Below are positions 34,306-43,219 of a stretch of 64,000 bases of DNA, in pieces. Source of the stretch: a virus. Position 1 is the stretch's first letter. The number at the start of each line of letters is the position of its first letter. Location: positions 203,321-267,320 of IMG/VR virus record IMGVR_UViG_3300046542_000227. The stretch is one strand, 5' to 3'. The notes beneath the pieces were generated by a model. The model was not told the origin of the DNA and made no database searches. It saw only the letters and a list, made by a program, of their open reading frames with translations. The translations under genes were made by a program, and so were the position numbers.

Positions 34306-35982
34306 ATGCCTAAGGGCCTTATCCCCATTGCAGCTTCCGGTACATCCGTAGGCCGTCGTGTGGCCGTCCACATAGTTCAGCATTTGACTGAGCTGATGGG
34401 CTTACCAGAATCCACCCAGGTGTTTCTGCCGGGTAGTACTCAAGCAGTCCCGCTGAACAATGCTGAGTTCGGTAACTGCTGTAAGTCCAACCACGTCTAT
34501 CCGGGTGATAGTCGTATGATCGTCACTGTAGTAGAAGAGGCTGAAGAAGAACATGCCTTGACGACTTCGGTTAACGACAAACAGAACCGTCCGATCATTG
34601 AAGACAAGATCCACAACGTCTCCGTCACCCCGGTCTATCGCTACGTGAAGATGACGTGCAACATTGAGTTCGTAGCATCGTCTACTACTCAAGCACAGCG
34701 TTGGCTCGATGACATGCGGGCGATGTTCTCTGTAGGACGCACTGAGCAGCTCCATGACCTCGAATACTACTTCCAGCTGCCTGATGGGTTGATCTTTGCT
34801 CTAAAGGCCTGCCACGACGCTCTGATGAAGTCTCCGTGGCCTTTGACCGATACTTTCGAAGACTGGGTGGTCAGTAAGCTGGTTAACGGGGCGTATCCGA
34901 AAGACCTGACGACGCTGGCTGGTACTCACCACACTCTCGCTGTAGCAGAACATCAGTACGATGCCTTGGGTTGGTTTGACTGGACGACTACTCCTGACAC
35001 CCCGGAGCGTAACTCCGATGGTTCCGGTACGTTCACAGTGAACCTGAACTACCAGCTGCAATACCAGCGCCCTACCCACGTCTACATCGACTACCCTTTC
35101 GTCCTGAACCAATACCCGATCTCCAAGAAGTTCCGCTTCACGGAACCGTACTGGTTCTATCGGGATCGGTTGCGTAAGGTCAGCATTACCAAAGAAGCCT
35201 TTGATGAGTTCCGCTTCATCCAAGACAACGCTGGCGCTGTACCCTACGTGCATTACCCAAACACCAATGACTGGTATCCGCCGGTTACCCAGAAGCTTGG
35301 TTATGCACTGCCACTGTTTACTGGATTGGTAATGTTGAGTATCGACGATCAACAGACCCTGATGGATCTGTCGAACTTGGGTAACTGCCGGTTCACACCA
35401 CACTTCCTCGAATACTTCTATGCCCAAGGTGATGCAACACTCGATGACCTGTTGGGTATGTTTGAATTCCGGTTGTGGAAGAACAATGAACACATGCACG
35501 GCCACAAGTTCCGCTTCAAGCCAGGGACGTTGCAGATCCAGTCGGTAGATCCATTGGACCCGCAGTACATGTACCACATCCAGATCTGCATTAAACGCAA
35601 CTGGGCACTGGTACACCCTAAGGTAATCCAATGCCTGCGTAACTGGCCTACCGTAGCCTGGACGCTGCTCAAAGCGATCGGTGTGCGCTTAGGTGGTGCA
35701 GAGCTGTTGGCTGACCTCGAACTGCTGGCGCCTAATACCCCAAGGCCTAACACGGCTCCATGTCGTGGTGAGGGCTATCTGTTGCCTGAGATCCAACCAC
35801 CTGAAGTTAACTGGGGTGTGCGTGGAGACGACGTGTTCATTAAGAACGGGTTGGTTAAGGCTAAGGACCTCGAACAGGCTGTGCGTGACACTGACACCAT
35901 TAGCGACAACTACATTAACCACACGTCCATCGGACCGCTGACGGTAATGTTCTTTGACATCTTGACCTTCCGAAACAAGTAG
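34306..35982 (+). CDS. Tail/baseplate-type structural protein, 558 aa
   Basis: A beta-rich protein with many aromatic residues and without catalytic motifs; no family recognised. It starts a five-gene + strand run (34306-39755) with gaps of 2-26 bases that looks like a tail or baseplate cluster. CGAGGATCAGACC precedes ATG 34306, which is chosen over the TTG at 34288. The C-terminal part has a QPPEVNWGVRGDDVFIKNGL segment. The assignment as a virion component is from composition and context. Confidence 0.7.
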   Translation: MPKGLIPIAASGTSVGRRVAVHIVQHLTELMGLPESTQVFLPGSTQAVPLNNAEFGNCCKSNHVYPGDSRMIVTVVEEAEEEHALTTSVNDKQNRPIIEDKIHNVSVTPVYRYVKMTCNIEFVASSTTQAQRWLDDMRAMFSVGRTEQLHDLEYYFQLPDGLIFALKACHDALMKSPWPLTDTFEDWVVSKLVNGAYPKDLTTLAGTHHTLAVAEHQYDALGWFDWTTTPDTPERNSDGSGTFTVNLNYQLQYQRPTHVYIDYPFVLNQYPISKKFRFTEPYWFYRDRLRKVSITKEAFDEFRFIQDNAGAVPYVHYPNTNDWYPPVTQKLGYALPLFTGLVMLSIDDQQTLMDLSNLGNCRFTPHFLEYFYAQGDATLDDLLGMFEFRLWKNNEHMHGHKFRFKPGTLQIQSVDPLDPQYMYHIQICIKRNWALVHPKVIQCLRNWPTVAWTLLKAIGVRLGGAELLADLELLAPNTPRPNTAPCRGEGYLLPEIQPPEVNWGVRGDDVFIKNGLVKAKDLEQAVRDTDTISDNYINHTSIGPLTVMFFDILTFRNK

Positions 35983-35989
35983 GTGAACC

Positions 35990-37405
35990 ATGGCTGGTCT
36001 TTTCCGTGAAGTTGACGATGATGAACTCCCCGCTGGTACTCCGGTTCCGTCGCCTATTCAGGTGCACATCGAACCGAAGAACTATTCGGGTATCACCATC
36101 GACACTGAGTATGTTCCATCGTCAGCGATCCTCGTTTGGGCTGGTGGCTCGACTTGGAACGTTGACTACTATAGTCAAGCATTGGGTATGTCCACGGAAC
36201 TCAAACCGTTGGACTTGCACCTCTCCCCGATCGAACAGCAATACCGCCTGTTGCGTAAAGTACCACTCAAGGTAACTGACGCACTGTCGTGGTCGTTGCA
36301 AGACACCCAGTCGAACGTGATGGTGGGGACAGGTGGTGGTTACACCTACCCGTTCATGCCAGCACAAGTGGGTGACATGTTTGTTGCCAACATCGGCGAT
36401 GGCCGTGTTGGGTTGTTCACCATTACCTCTTCGACTCCGGCCACCGTATTGCGTGACTCGGTGTACAAGGTCGAGTGGATCATGGTGGGGTTGGCTGAAC
36501 CCCTGCAGATGGAGAACTTAGCTGCTAAGGTAATCCAGACCCTGTACTTCTCGATGAACAGTCTTGAAGGTGGTTGTGGTCCTTTCGTAACCTCAGAAGA
36601 GCTCGCTCGGATTGAGTCCTACGATGAGATCCTCAAGGAAATGATCCGTCGTTACTTCACGGACTTCCTGAGCCTCGAACACTTCAGCCTGCTTGTGCCT
36701 GACCAGTGCCGTAAGACCTACGACCACTTCGTCGTGCGTACCATGCTGAAGATGATTGCGCCACAAGAAGACCCACGTATCCGTAAGGTGCGTGAGCAGA
36801 ACGTCATGGGTGACTCGGTGATGAAACAACCGACCATCTACGACGCTGTATTGCGTGGTGATCCTGTACAACTGTACGGGTCTACTGAGCGCGTACATCT
36901 TGTGACTACGCAGAACTTCCGTGGCAGTCCTTTGCTGCAAGCGATCGGCTACACTGGCATTCCGTACATTGTCTATCCGCAAGACGCACCCACCGACGTC
37001 GATTCGCAATACGACCAACGTGATGTGAACCGTCCTGTGGGTATGCCATTCCGTGAAGGCCGACCACGTCGTCCACCAGCCGGTGAGTTCCAGACACAGA
37101 CAGAGCGTGACCCCGTGTGGTTCCGTGCAATCCCTGATGACGTACTGGACGTTCCGATCTGGAAGAAACCTGCGACCATCCATCCCGTGGTAACCGATGA
37201 CTTCTACGTGTTGTCTGAAGCTTTCTATCGTGAAGGCCCAGGGCAATCGAAATTGGAGTTGCTGGTTCGCCAGTTCCTGAACCGAGAATCGCTCCACGTC
37301 GAACAGCTCAACGATCTGTTGGGTTCGGTCTACGACTGGGATAACCTCGAACGGTATTACTACCACCCGTTGGTTATTGCGATCCTGAAAACAATGCTGA
37401 GGTAA
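35990..37405 (+). CDS. Tail/baseplate-type structural protein, 471 aa
   Basis: A beta-rich protein whose first ~180 residues look like stacked strands with aromatic turns. There is a conserved-looking TGGGYTYPFMPAQVGDMF segment near residue 115. No family recognised. It follows the previous stop by 7 bases with TAGGTGAACC as ribosome site, and is followed after 3 bases by the next gene. The second half is rich in Pro and Arg. Confidence 0.7.
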   Translation: MAGLFREVDDDELPAGTPVPSPIQVHIEPKNYSGITIDTEYVPSSAILVWAGGSTWNVDYYSQALGMSTELKPLDLHLSPIEQQYRLLRKVPLKVTDALSWSLQDTQSNVMVGTGGGYTYPFMPAQVGDMFVANIGDGRVGLFTITSSTPATVLRDSVYKVEWIMVGLAEPLQMENLAAKVIQTLYFSMNSLEGGCGPFVTSEELARIESYDEILKEMIRRYFTDFLSLEHFSLLVPDQCRKTYDHFVVRTMLKMIAPQEDPRIRKVREQNVMGDSVMKQPTIYDAVLRGDPVQLYGSTERVHLVTTQNFRGSPLLQAIGYTGIPYIVYPQDAPTDVDSQYDQRDVNRPVGMPFREGRPRRPPAGEFQTQTERDPVWFRAIPDDVLDVPIWKKPATIHPVVTDDFYVLSEAFYREGPGQSKLELLVRQFLNRESLHVEQLNDLLGSVYDWDNLERYYYHPLVIAILKTMLR

Positions 37406-37408
37406 TCC

Positions 37409-37960
37409 ATGTACGCCCCGGACGTCACTGCGGCTAATCACATCTTCACCGAGCGGTACAACGTCTTGATACCGCGCAGCTTCATGTACGGCCCAGAGTA
37501 CATTCGCAAGGCAGGCTACGGCACCACAGGTGATGCTACTGTGGACCGGATGCAGGCTTCCAGCTTGGAGCGAATGAACCAGACGATCGCGGGGCTAAGT
37601 GTGCTTTACTGTCAAGGGGCTGAGCCGCTGTTGGCTAACCCTCCCGATTGCATCCCGATCTACAAGGCTATCGTTAAACACCTTAACGATTGGAAGGACT
37701 TCTCTCACCAAGGACTGAACCCTGAGTACTGTCCTCCGATGGAAGACTTCCGTGCCTTGGAAGCCTTGGCTGTCTATTTCCACTTCACGGTACAAGAGCT
37801 GGAACCTATCCCTCAGTCTAATAGCAAACTGGTGGACAGCATCCTCAGCATGAACCGTGGGGCTCGGATGACTCAACGTACGCAACAAGCGGAAGAGCCA
37901 TCCATTCCAGCCTTCGTCTCGATAGCTGACACCATCGAAGAAAACATCTACGGAGGCTAG
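37409..37960 (+). CDS. Small tail-cluster protein, 183 aa
   Basis: A soluble protein of unknown function that starts 3 bases after the previous stop (GAGGTAATCC as ribosome site). It contains a Tyr/Pro-rich N-terminal half and a helical end with a low-complexity RGARMTQRTQQAEEP stretch. Tight packing in the 34306-39755 cluster suggests a tail or baseplate connector, which is inference. Confidence 0.7.
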   Translation: MYAPDVTAANHIFTERYNVLIPRSFMYGPEYIRKAGYGTTGDATVDRMQASSLERMNQTIAGLSVLYCQGAEPLLANPPDCIPIYKAIVKHLNDWKDFSHQGLNPEYCPPMEDFRALEALAVYFHFTVQELEPIPQSNSKLVDSILSMNRGARMTQRTQQAEEPSIPAFVSIADTIEENIYGG

Positions 37961-37962
37961 CC

Positions 37963-39321
37963 GTGTCTACCGACAATACGTTAATCAATACCGAGATGAA
38001 CGAGGTGCGTACCAGCGGTAAAGGTGCACACTACTTTATCAAGGTTCAGCTGTTGGTGAATAAGAAGTGGATCACTCCACTGAAGATGGACCTGTACTCA
38101 GTAGACCGTGATTATGAAGGTGGCTATGCGGACATCCGTGTACTGTCGTTCATGATGCTGCTGGGTGCTTACACCTTTGACCTGTTGCCGTTTCGTAATG
38201 ACATTCAGGTAGACGTCACGTACGTCCCTGTGGGTGAATCAGGTGGTGGGCAGTCTACTGGCCAGCGTGCGTTCACACGACGCTTCAGAGGGCTGCTGAT
38301 GGACCCTACGGACCCTGCGCTGTCGACTAACGTCAGCAGTCAAGGTACCCGCGATGCCATGGACAACCAAATGCCTCAACAGGTGGAGATCCAGTTAGTA
38401 GAAGAAAGTGTCTACGATCTGCAGATGCGTTCGGTAGGTGGTAAGTACCGCAACATGACGCCGTACGAGGTGTTGATGACAGTGCTCACCGCTACCCAAG
38501 GTTATATGGATGGCAAGGATGAGAAACGCATCCTTGGGGTGAATCCAGTCGGTACACCGAATGCCACTAAGCGAACGCAGATTGTGCTGCCACACGGCAC
38601 AAAAATCGGCAAGGTGCCGAACATTCTGCAGAACGATGAAGGCGGTGTGTTTGGAGCAGGACTGGGTTGCTATTTGCAGGATCAGTACTGGTATGTGTTC
38701 CCGCTGTATGACACGGCCCATGCGTCCAAGCAAAAGAAAACCGTTACCATCTATGCTGTACCATCTGACCGTTACGATGGCTCTGAGAAAACATATCGGG
38801 AAACCGATAACCGTTTGATCATCCTCGCTTCGGGTGATGTGCAATCGCTGAACATCTCCGACAATGCCCAAGTGCAATCCGGTAACGGCCTGCGCTTCTT
38901 GGATGCGACTAAGCTGCTTAATGGCTTCGCTACCAATAACGGCAATCGGATGCTGATCGATAAGGCTACCAACTTGTTTGAGTTTGCAGCCAAAAACATC
39001 ACAGAAGGTATTAACAATATACAGTGGTCCGCAAAACCGATTTCCAGTAACCCGTTTGTTCACTATAGTGCGATGGCTCGTCTCAACGGACGGATCGTTA
39101 CAGTGCAGTGGCGACATGGTGATGGCGATCTATTGGACCCAGGCGAACTTGTCGAATTCTACGCTGTAGCTGAGGGCAAGATCGATAAGTTCAAGGGCGT
39201 GTTGTTAGGCACCCGTGAGAACCGCGTGGCGGCAGAGCCCGGTATGAATGTTACACGTCATGCTGGTATTGTCGATCTTAAGCTCTTCATCGAGAACCAA
39301 CCGGCGACTGCAGGGGGTTAG
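37963..39321 (+). CDS. Tail/baseplate hub-type structural protein, 452 aa
   Basis: A beta-rich protein starting at GTG 37963, set by a strong GGAGGCTAGCC ribosome site. The first ~110 residues and the DVQSLNISDNAQVQ region have the feel of baseplate hub or late-control-type proteins (beta-barrel domains threading the tail tube). The end has a short strand domain (WRHGDGDLLDPGELVEFYAV). No certain family match. It is fourth in the cluster. Confidence 0.7.
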   Translation: MSTDNTLINTEMNEVRTSGKGAHYFIKVQLLVNKKWITPLKMDLYSVDRDYEGGYADIRVLSFMMLLGAYTFDLLPFRNDIQVDVTYVPVGESGGGQSTGQRAFTRRFRGLLMDPTDPALSTNVSSQGTRDAMDNQMPQQVEIQLVEESVYDLQMRSVGGKYRNMTPYEVLMTVLTATQGYMDGKDEKRILGVNPVGTPNATKRTQIVLPHGTKIGKVPNILQNDEGGVFGAGLGCYLQDQYWYVFPLYDTAHASKQKKTVTIYAVPSDRYDGSEKTYRETDNRLIILASGDVQSLNISDNAQVQSGNGLRFLDATKLLNGFATNNGNRMLIDKATNLFEFAAKNITEGINNIQWSAKPISSNPFVHYSAMARLNGRIVTVQWRHGDGDLLDPGELVEFYAVAEGKIDKFKGVLLGTRENRVAAEPGMNVTRHAGIVDLKLFIENQPATAGG

Positions 39322-39347
39322 CCCCCTGCAGCACCTATGGACCTTTT

Positions 39348-39755
39348 ATGCCCGATCCGAAAAATATATTCATCAAGGTCGATCCAGAGTGGTCCTACAA
39401 CTACATTGGGTCGATCAAAGAATTCGTTCAGCTTGACCCCGGCGTATTGGCTGAGTATTACAACTTAGCCTGCGCCTACCTCACCCTACGCCACAACTTT
39501 GTCACTGGCCACATAGACAACGTTGGTTACTCCAATCAGATCTACAGCCTGTTCAAGCCGTTTGAGAACAGCTCTATCCTCCACGGTGTAATATCCTACT
39601 GCACAGAGAACCTATATAGGCGTGTCCGTCCAGTGCTGGATATGTACCGGCGTATGCTCGCTCGTGTTAGTTTCTTTAATGACGACAAAGGTGAAGTGCA
39701 GGGTTTGGTGTTCCAATACGTGGAACATTACCCCATGACCACGCTCCAGTTTTGA
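39348..39755 (+). CDS. Small tail-cluster protein, 135 aa
   Basis: A helical, Tyr-rich soluble protein with no recognised family, last in the 34306-39755 run. ATG 39348 follows ATGGACCTTTT, a weak ribosome site. The gap before it holds an imperfect CCCCCTGCAG repeat (39310-39335) around the previous stop. It ends just before an early-type promoter motif, so it marks the edge of the structural cluster. Confidence 0.65.
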   Translation: MPDPKNIFIKVDPEWSYNYIGSIKEFVQLDPGVLAEYYNLACAYLTLRHNFVTGHIDNVGYSNQIYSLFKPFENSSILHGVISYCTENLYRRVRPVLDMYRRMLARVSFFNDDKGEVQGLVFQYVEHYPMTTLQF

Positions 39756-39767
39756 ATGCACTATCCT

Positions 39768-39782
39768 TGAGAACTATATCAC
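39768..39782 (+). promoter_or_regulatory. Putative early-type phage promoter
   Basis: TGAGAACTATATCAC, 46 bases before ATG 39814. The first 11 bases are identical to the copy at 42827, and the downstream TCCGGTGA is shared with the copy at 50775. Confidence 0.6.
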
Positions 39783-39813
39783 TCCGGTGAATTGTAACCA
39801 AGAGGTACGCAAC

Positions 39814-40191
39814 ATGGTTCGTATAGGTGCTATGGGTATCTTCCTTTTACTGTGCCTAGGCTTTCTCTTAGCTGGCGGTTGGACAGTAATCGAAGGAGTA
39901 AAGCGGTACGCTACTAAGGGATCGCGCAAAGCAGCCCGTAACGAGAACTTGGGTCAGATCATGGTTCAGCTCAAACAAGAAGGTTTCTTTGAGCCTTCAA
40001 CTGAGCCAGTGATGATCCGCAATCGGGCAATCTCTGAAGCACTCTCAGAATCCTCTAAACAGGAAGGCTTCTTCTGGGGTATCAGTAAACGCAATATCTT
40101 CATTAAGGATAACCCTTACGAAGATCGCTTTGACACGATCCTGGTGTATGGCAATAAGAGCATTGGCTTTAACTGGCGCGGGCAGCTGTAA
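39814..40191 (+). CDS. Small membrane protein, 125 aa
   Basis: An N-terminal hydrophobic segment (GIFLLLCLGFLLAGGWTVIE, about residues 8-27) serves as a membrane anchor or uncleaved signal. It is followed by a basic linker (KRYATKGSRKAARNE) and a soluble domain, so it is probably anchored in the inner membrane with the C-terminus in the cytoplasm. AAGAGGTA precedes ATG 39814; an in-frame GTG at 39787 lacks a site. It is driven by the promoter motif at 39768 and closed by its own hairpin. Function unknown. Confidence 0.75.
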   Translation: MVRIGAMGIFLLLCLGFLLAGGWTVIEGVKRYATKGSRKAARNENLGQIMVQLKQEGFFEPSTEPVMIRNRAISEALSESSKQEGFFWGISKRNIFIKDNPYEDRFDTILVYGNKSIGFNWRGQL

Positions 40192-40198
40192 AGCTGCC
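40181..40198 (+). terminator. Hairpin overlapping the stop codon
   Basis: GGCAGCT (40181-40187), GTAA loop, AGCTGCC (40192-40198), then TTTATGCC. The TAA stop at 40189-40191 is in the loop. Confidence 0.7.
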
Positions 40199-40230
40199 TT
40201 TATGCCCTGAAAACTTGATTGCAAAAAATC

Positions 40231-40245
40231 TGAGATATATATTCT
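40231..40245 (+). promoter_or_regulatory. Putative early-type phage promoter
   Basis: TGAGATATATATTCT, about 73 bases before ATG 40304, in an AT-rich gap. It shares TGAG and TATAT with the other copies. Confidence 0.55.
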
Positions 40246-40303
40246 AAAGGTGAATTAGGAGCATTAAGCGACTAATCACATTCCCCTGTTCAGGAGTAAT
40301 ACC

Positions 40304-40519
40304 ATGTCCGTTATCAAATCCGCTGTTGCTAAAATCAAGCCTTTCGCTAAAGTGGCTGGCTACGCTGTTGGTGGTGTTGTAGTTGGCGGTGGTGCATACC
40401 TCGCCTACCAGGCTCTCAAAGCTGGTGGTGCAAGTGTCGCTGCTGAAGCGGTGGGTTCGGTTGCCGATGCGGCGGCCGATGCTGTAACTGATGCTGTTGC
40501 AGCCGCGTTCCGCGGTTAA
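40304..40519 (+). CDS. Small Ala/Gly-rich membrane peptide, 71 aa
   Basis: The middle (GYAVGGVVVGGGAYLAYQAL, about residues 19-38) is a glycine-zipper-like hydrophobic helix, and the rest is a long Ala/Val helix (SVADAAADAVTDAVAAA). CAGGAGTAATACC gives a good ribosome site. It is a monocistronic unit with its own promoter motif and terminator, so it is probably made early and strongly. It could be a membrane-modifying or holin-like peptide; the sequence does not decide. Confidence 0.75.
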   Translation: MSVIKSAVAKIKPFAKVAGYAVGGVVVGGGAYLAYQALKAGGASVAAEAVGSVADAAADAVTDAVAAAFRG

Positions 40520-40531
40520 GGAATAAAGCAT

Positions 40532-40547
40532 GGGGGCTTCGGCCCCC
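40532..40547 (+). terminator. TTCG-loop terminator with T-rich tail
   Basis: GGGGGC, TTCG loop, GCCCCC (40532-40547), then GTGTCTCTTTATCTTTTT. Confidence 0.8.
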
Positions 40548-40580
40548 GTGTCTCTTTATCTTTTTGTTACTGGAGTTAAC

Positions 40581-40934
40581 ATGGAACAACAAAACCCTGA
40601 CGCGGTCATCTCTCGATTGGCTGAGCGTTACCAAGAATATCGCGACACCCACACCAGCCTCAAGCCAGGTAAGATCCTGACTGTGGTTAGGGATCACGGT
40701 AATCCACATGCGATCCCGTACGTACCTAACCCGGTCACTAGCCTTGCGGTGGTTGTGGAAGTACAGTCGGTATTCGTTAAGGTAGTGGAACGTCAGCGTG
40801 GCCTTACTGCTGAACCCCTGCGTCTCGAACAACGGGTAATGGTGATCGTGGACGGGCGACCTGACCAATCACTGTTGTCTGAATACGATTCCTGGTCGCT
40901 GTACATGCCTGATGAAATTACTTTCAGCTTGTGA
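40581..40934 (+). CDS. Hypothetical protein, 117 aa
   Basis: A soluble protein with an N-terminal helix and a beta-rich rest (SLAVVVEVQSVFVKVVERQR). Not recognised. ATG 40581 follows TGGAGTTAAC; an in-frame ATG at 40530 lies in the terminator and is rejected. Its end overlaps the macro-domain gene by 23 bases, so the two are coupled. Confidence 0.7.
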   Translation: MEQQNPDAVISRLAERYQEYRDTHTSLKPGKILTVVRDHGNPHAIPYVPNPVTSLAVVVEVQSVFVKVVERQRGLTAEPLRLEQRVMVIVDGRPDQSLLSEYDSWSLYMPDEITFSL

Positions 40935-41376
40935 CCTGTTCCAAGTCCCTGGTGATTGCCACGTTATCACAGTCAACTGTGTTGGCGCTATGGGTCGTGG
41001 CGTAGCGGAAGTCTTCCGGGATCGCTACATGAAGCAGTATTGGGAATACAAGAACCGCTGTAGGAAGAAACAAGTGTGGCTAGGTGTTCCTTACCTAGTC
41101 ACTACTGATGATGGCCGTCATTGGCTGTTCTTCCCTACTAAGGATCATTGGCGCGGTAACTCCCAATACCACTGGATCCATGAGGGACTGCAATACCTCG
41201 TTGACAACATCGGCGAGCCTGATTACATTCAACACGACTGGCATCTAGTATTCCCACCTTTGGGTTGCGGCAATGGCCACCTAGACTTCCAGCACATCGC
41301 TCGGCTAATGGACATGTTTGATGGACATGTACCGAACGATATTACTCTTATCGCACCTCAGGACTACGAAATATGA
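40912..41376 (+). CDS. Macro-domain protein, DarG-like ADP-ribosyl hydrolase
   Basis: A 154-residue single macro domain. [15 protein letters not shown] (about 21-35) is the ADP-ribose-binding loop. [12 protein letters not shown] (73-84) matches the TKxHWRxxS signature of DarG-type macro domains, whose lysine (here K77) removes ADP-ribose from thymidine in [15 protein letters not shown] (~115-126) is the second glycine-rich loop. DarG is the antitoxin that reverses DarT. A phage copy could undo DarT modification of phage DNA and so defeat a DarTG defence. The motifs are seen; the anti-defence role is inferred. It overlaps both neighbours (23 bases before, 4 after), in an early-gene island. Confidence 0.8.
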   Translation: MKLLSACDLFQVPGDCHVITVNCVGAMGRGVAEVFRDRYMKQYWEYKNRCRKKQVWLGVPYLVTTDDGRHWLFFPTKDHWRGNSQYHWIHEGLQYLVDNIGEPDYIQHDWHLVFPPLGCGNGHLDFQHIARLMDMFDGHVPNDITLIAPQDYEI

Positions 41377-41810
41377 AACCTCTTCGCCAAGCAGTATACT
41401 CCAGCCGTACCGCAGACAAGTTTGTTGTTCGTCTGCCAGACGGAATGCGTGAGACTATCGCGCAACGTGCCCGAGTGCACCATCGGTCGATGAACTCTGA
41501 GATCATTGCCGTGCTGGAAAAGGATCTGGCGATTCCGGTTGATGAAACCGCGGTCCAGATGGAGCAGCACACCAACCCTACGGTAACTACCCCGGTGTCC
41601 ATGGGTATGCTGGCGTACTACCGTTTGGAAGATACTGGCGATAAGTACTCGCTGGCTGTGATTACCGGTATCTCGGTAAACGTGGACGACGACGTATGGG
41701 TCACCTTCGACAAGCCACCAACACCAGCGCCTGCTGGTTACTCAGGCCCTGCTGGTCCTGATGGTCGTCGTTGGATCCCTATCGCCAACATCAAACCTTT
41801 CTTGATCTAA
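41373..41810 (+). CDS. Arc-type ribbon-helix-helix regulator with C-terminal domain
   Basis: A 145-residue protein. Residues ~10-50 ([20 protein letters not shown], then [17 protein letters not shown]) have the Arc/MetJ ribbon-helix-helix pattern: one beta strand, then two helices with the MNSEI turn. This is a small dimeric DNA-binding fold common in phage repressors and toxin-antitoxin regulators. Residues ~75-145 form an added beta-rich domain with a Pro/Gly-rich [14 protein letters not shown] turn. The ATG overlaps the macro-domain stop (ATGA). It may control the island that encodes it. Confidence 0.8.
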   Translation: MKPLRQAVYSSRTADKFVVRLPDGMRETIAQRARVHHRSMNSEIIAVLEKDLAIPVDETAVQMEQHTNPTVTTPVSMGMLAYYRLEDTGDKYSLAVITGISVNVDDDVWVTFDKPPTPAPAGYSGPAGPDGRRWIPIANIKPFLI

Positions 41811-41825
41811 CCCCCGGGGTGCTGC

Positions 41826-42149
41826 ATGTCGCTTGATAGCTTATTAGCTTTGTTTCAAGCGGTACAACTCGAAGCCCAAGCACACTTGGCTTTGATCTAC
41901 TGTGCCAGCACCCTGACCACTTTCTCTCTGGCCTTTGTAAAGGCCTTCCAGTCACGCAACATCGTACTGGGTCACTACAAGGCAGCGTTCATTACTTCGT
42001 GGGGTGTATCTACCCTAGAGGTCGTGGGCGTGAGCCTCGTAGTAATAGGTGGTTGGTGGATTATACTCTCCTCTGGCATCGGTGGTTCTATTGGAACCCT
42101 CGTGGCCATGCATACTCACGAACGTTTCTTCAGGAAGATAAAACCATGA
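41826..42149 (+). CDS. Small membrane protein, 107 aa
   Basis: Hydrophobic segments at about 20-37 (LALIYCASTLTTFSLAFV) and 62-85 (LEVVGVSLVVIGGWWIILSS), plus a third glycine-rich stretch to residue 98, indicate two or three membrane helices with a basic C-terminus (RFFRKIKP). It is coupled to the next gene by an ATGA overlap. The holin-like or membrane-takeover type is possible, but no family is recognised. Confidence 0.7.
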   Translation: MSLDSLLALFQAVQLEAQAHLALIYCASTLTTFSLAFVKAFQSRNIVLGHYKAAFITSWGVSTLEVVGVSLVVIGGWWIILSSGIGGSIGTLVAMHTHERFFRKIKP

Positions 42150-42814
42150 CTACGAACATTCTCTTTGCTGGCAGCTACAGTAGCGTCCGTCAACGAATCC
42201 AGCAAACGGATATCGTTACGGTGCAACCCAGCGCTATGTTGTCTATTCCAGCCAACGCTAATCCGTTTCACCACGATAGCTTCAGCATGGGTTCTGATCT
42301 GCCTCGTGGTTGGATGGTCATGCATGCGGGTTTTGATGACACCAATGGCTTTGAAGACATGTACTTGGTTAACACCAAGACCGGTCAACGAATCCAACTC
42401 GACTTCGAACCCGAAACACCACAGTGGGAAGAGGCGGTCTACATCGACGAGACACCTGAACTCGATCTCTTGCAGCGCTACTGCTGGGTGCGTCAAGGCG
42501 GTCAAGTGTTCTGGTACAACTACCAGCAGTTCCTGTTGGCTACCCTCGGCGACTCGCAACAGATGTTGGTGAAACCCACACCACTCTACATGGTCGTGGA
42601 CAAGTGGATGGTGTTGATGGATGTCCTCGCTGATCACCATCGGTTTGCGCGCTTCTGTGCATCGCATGAACCGGATCTCCAATGGTCAGCTGATACACTT
42701 AGCCAAGCCATGCGTTTGGTGGAAGCTGAAAAGCTGTTGGCTGCTGAGGGCCACCCAACCACTACTTTACCAATCCACAAGTTGGTTGATATCCGCGATC
42801 GTAGCGATTCTTGA
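42146..42814 (+). CDS. Hypothetical protein, 222 aa
   Basis: A soluble alpha/beta protein rich in His, Trp and Asp. I do not recognise its family. ATG 42146 overlaps the previous stop. It ends the 40581-42814 operon of the macro-domain island, before a fresh promoter motif at 42827. Confidence 0.7.
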   Translation: MTTNILFAGSYSSVRQRIQQTDIVTVQPSAMLSIPANANPFHHDSFSMGSDLPRGWMVMHAGFDDTNGFEDMYLVNTKTGQRIQLDFEPETPQWEEAVYIDETPELDLLQRYCWVRQGGQVFWYNYQQFLLATLGDSQQMLVKPTPLYMVVDKWMVLMDVLADHHRFARFCASHEPDLQWSADTLSQAMRLVEAEKLLAAEGHPTTTLPIHKLVDIRDRSDS

Positions 42815-42826
42815 TTGAAATGAAAC

Positions 42827-42843
42827 TGAGAACTATATTGTAC
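42827..42843 (+). promoter_or_regulatory. Putative early-type phage promoter
   Basis: TGAGAACTATATTGTAC, about 70 bases before ATG 42897. It shares TGAGAACTATAT with the copy at 39768. The TATATTGTAC part is close to the phiKZ early consensus TATATTAC. Confidence 0.6.
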
Positions 42844-42896
42844 TCTTGAGTTATGGGGCTTCCATGCCTCTAATATTAGACCCATAGGGGATAACC

Positions 42897-43208
42897 ATGC
42901 GAGCCGCACATCACAGCTCTATGTTCTACCGAATGATCCGCACCTTCAATGGTGAGAGTGCCTTCCTGCATCGGCAAATGTACATCATCCTGGAAGAAGT
43001 AAAGACCAGTGGTTACCTCGTTAACCTGTGTGCCAACATCGAGTTCACCAAAGCGTGTATGGCATACCAGCAATCGATTGACAAGTTGACACAACGTCAG
43101 ATCAGTCCAGAGCTGGCCACTGAGATCCGCACTAACGCCACGGCGGTTGTTACACACATCCGCAACCACTTAACCGAACACGATGTTGATTATCGTAAAC
43201 TGATTTGA
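42897..43208 (+). CDS. Hypothetical protein, 103 aa
   Basis: An all-helical soluble protein with no recognised motif. GGGGATAACC precedes ATG 42897. It is the first gene of an early-type unit (42897-43798). It overlaps by 4 bases an in-frame TTG of the next gene, but that gene is better started downstream. Confidence 0.7.
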   Translation: MRAAHHSSMFYRMIRTFNGESAFLHRQMYIILEEVKTSGYLVNLCANIEFTKACMAYQQSIDKLTQRQISPELATEIRTNATAVVTHIRNHLTEHDVDYRKLI

Positions 43209-43219
43209 TCGAGGCTGTA

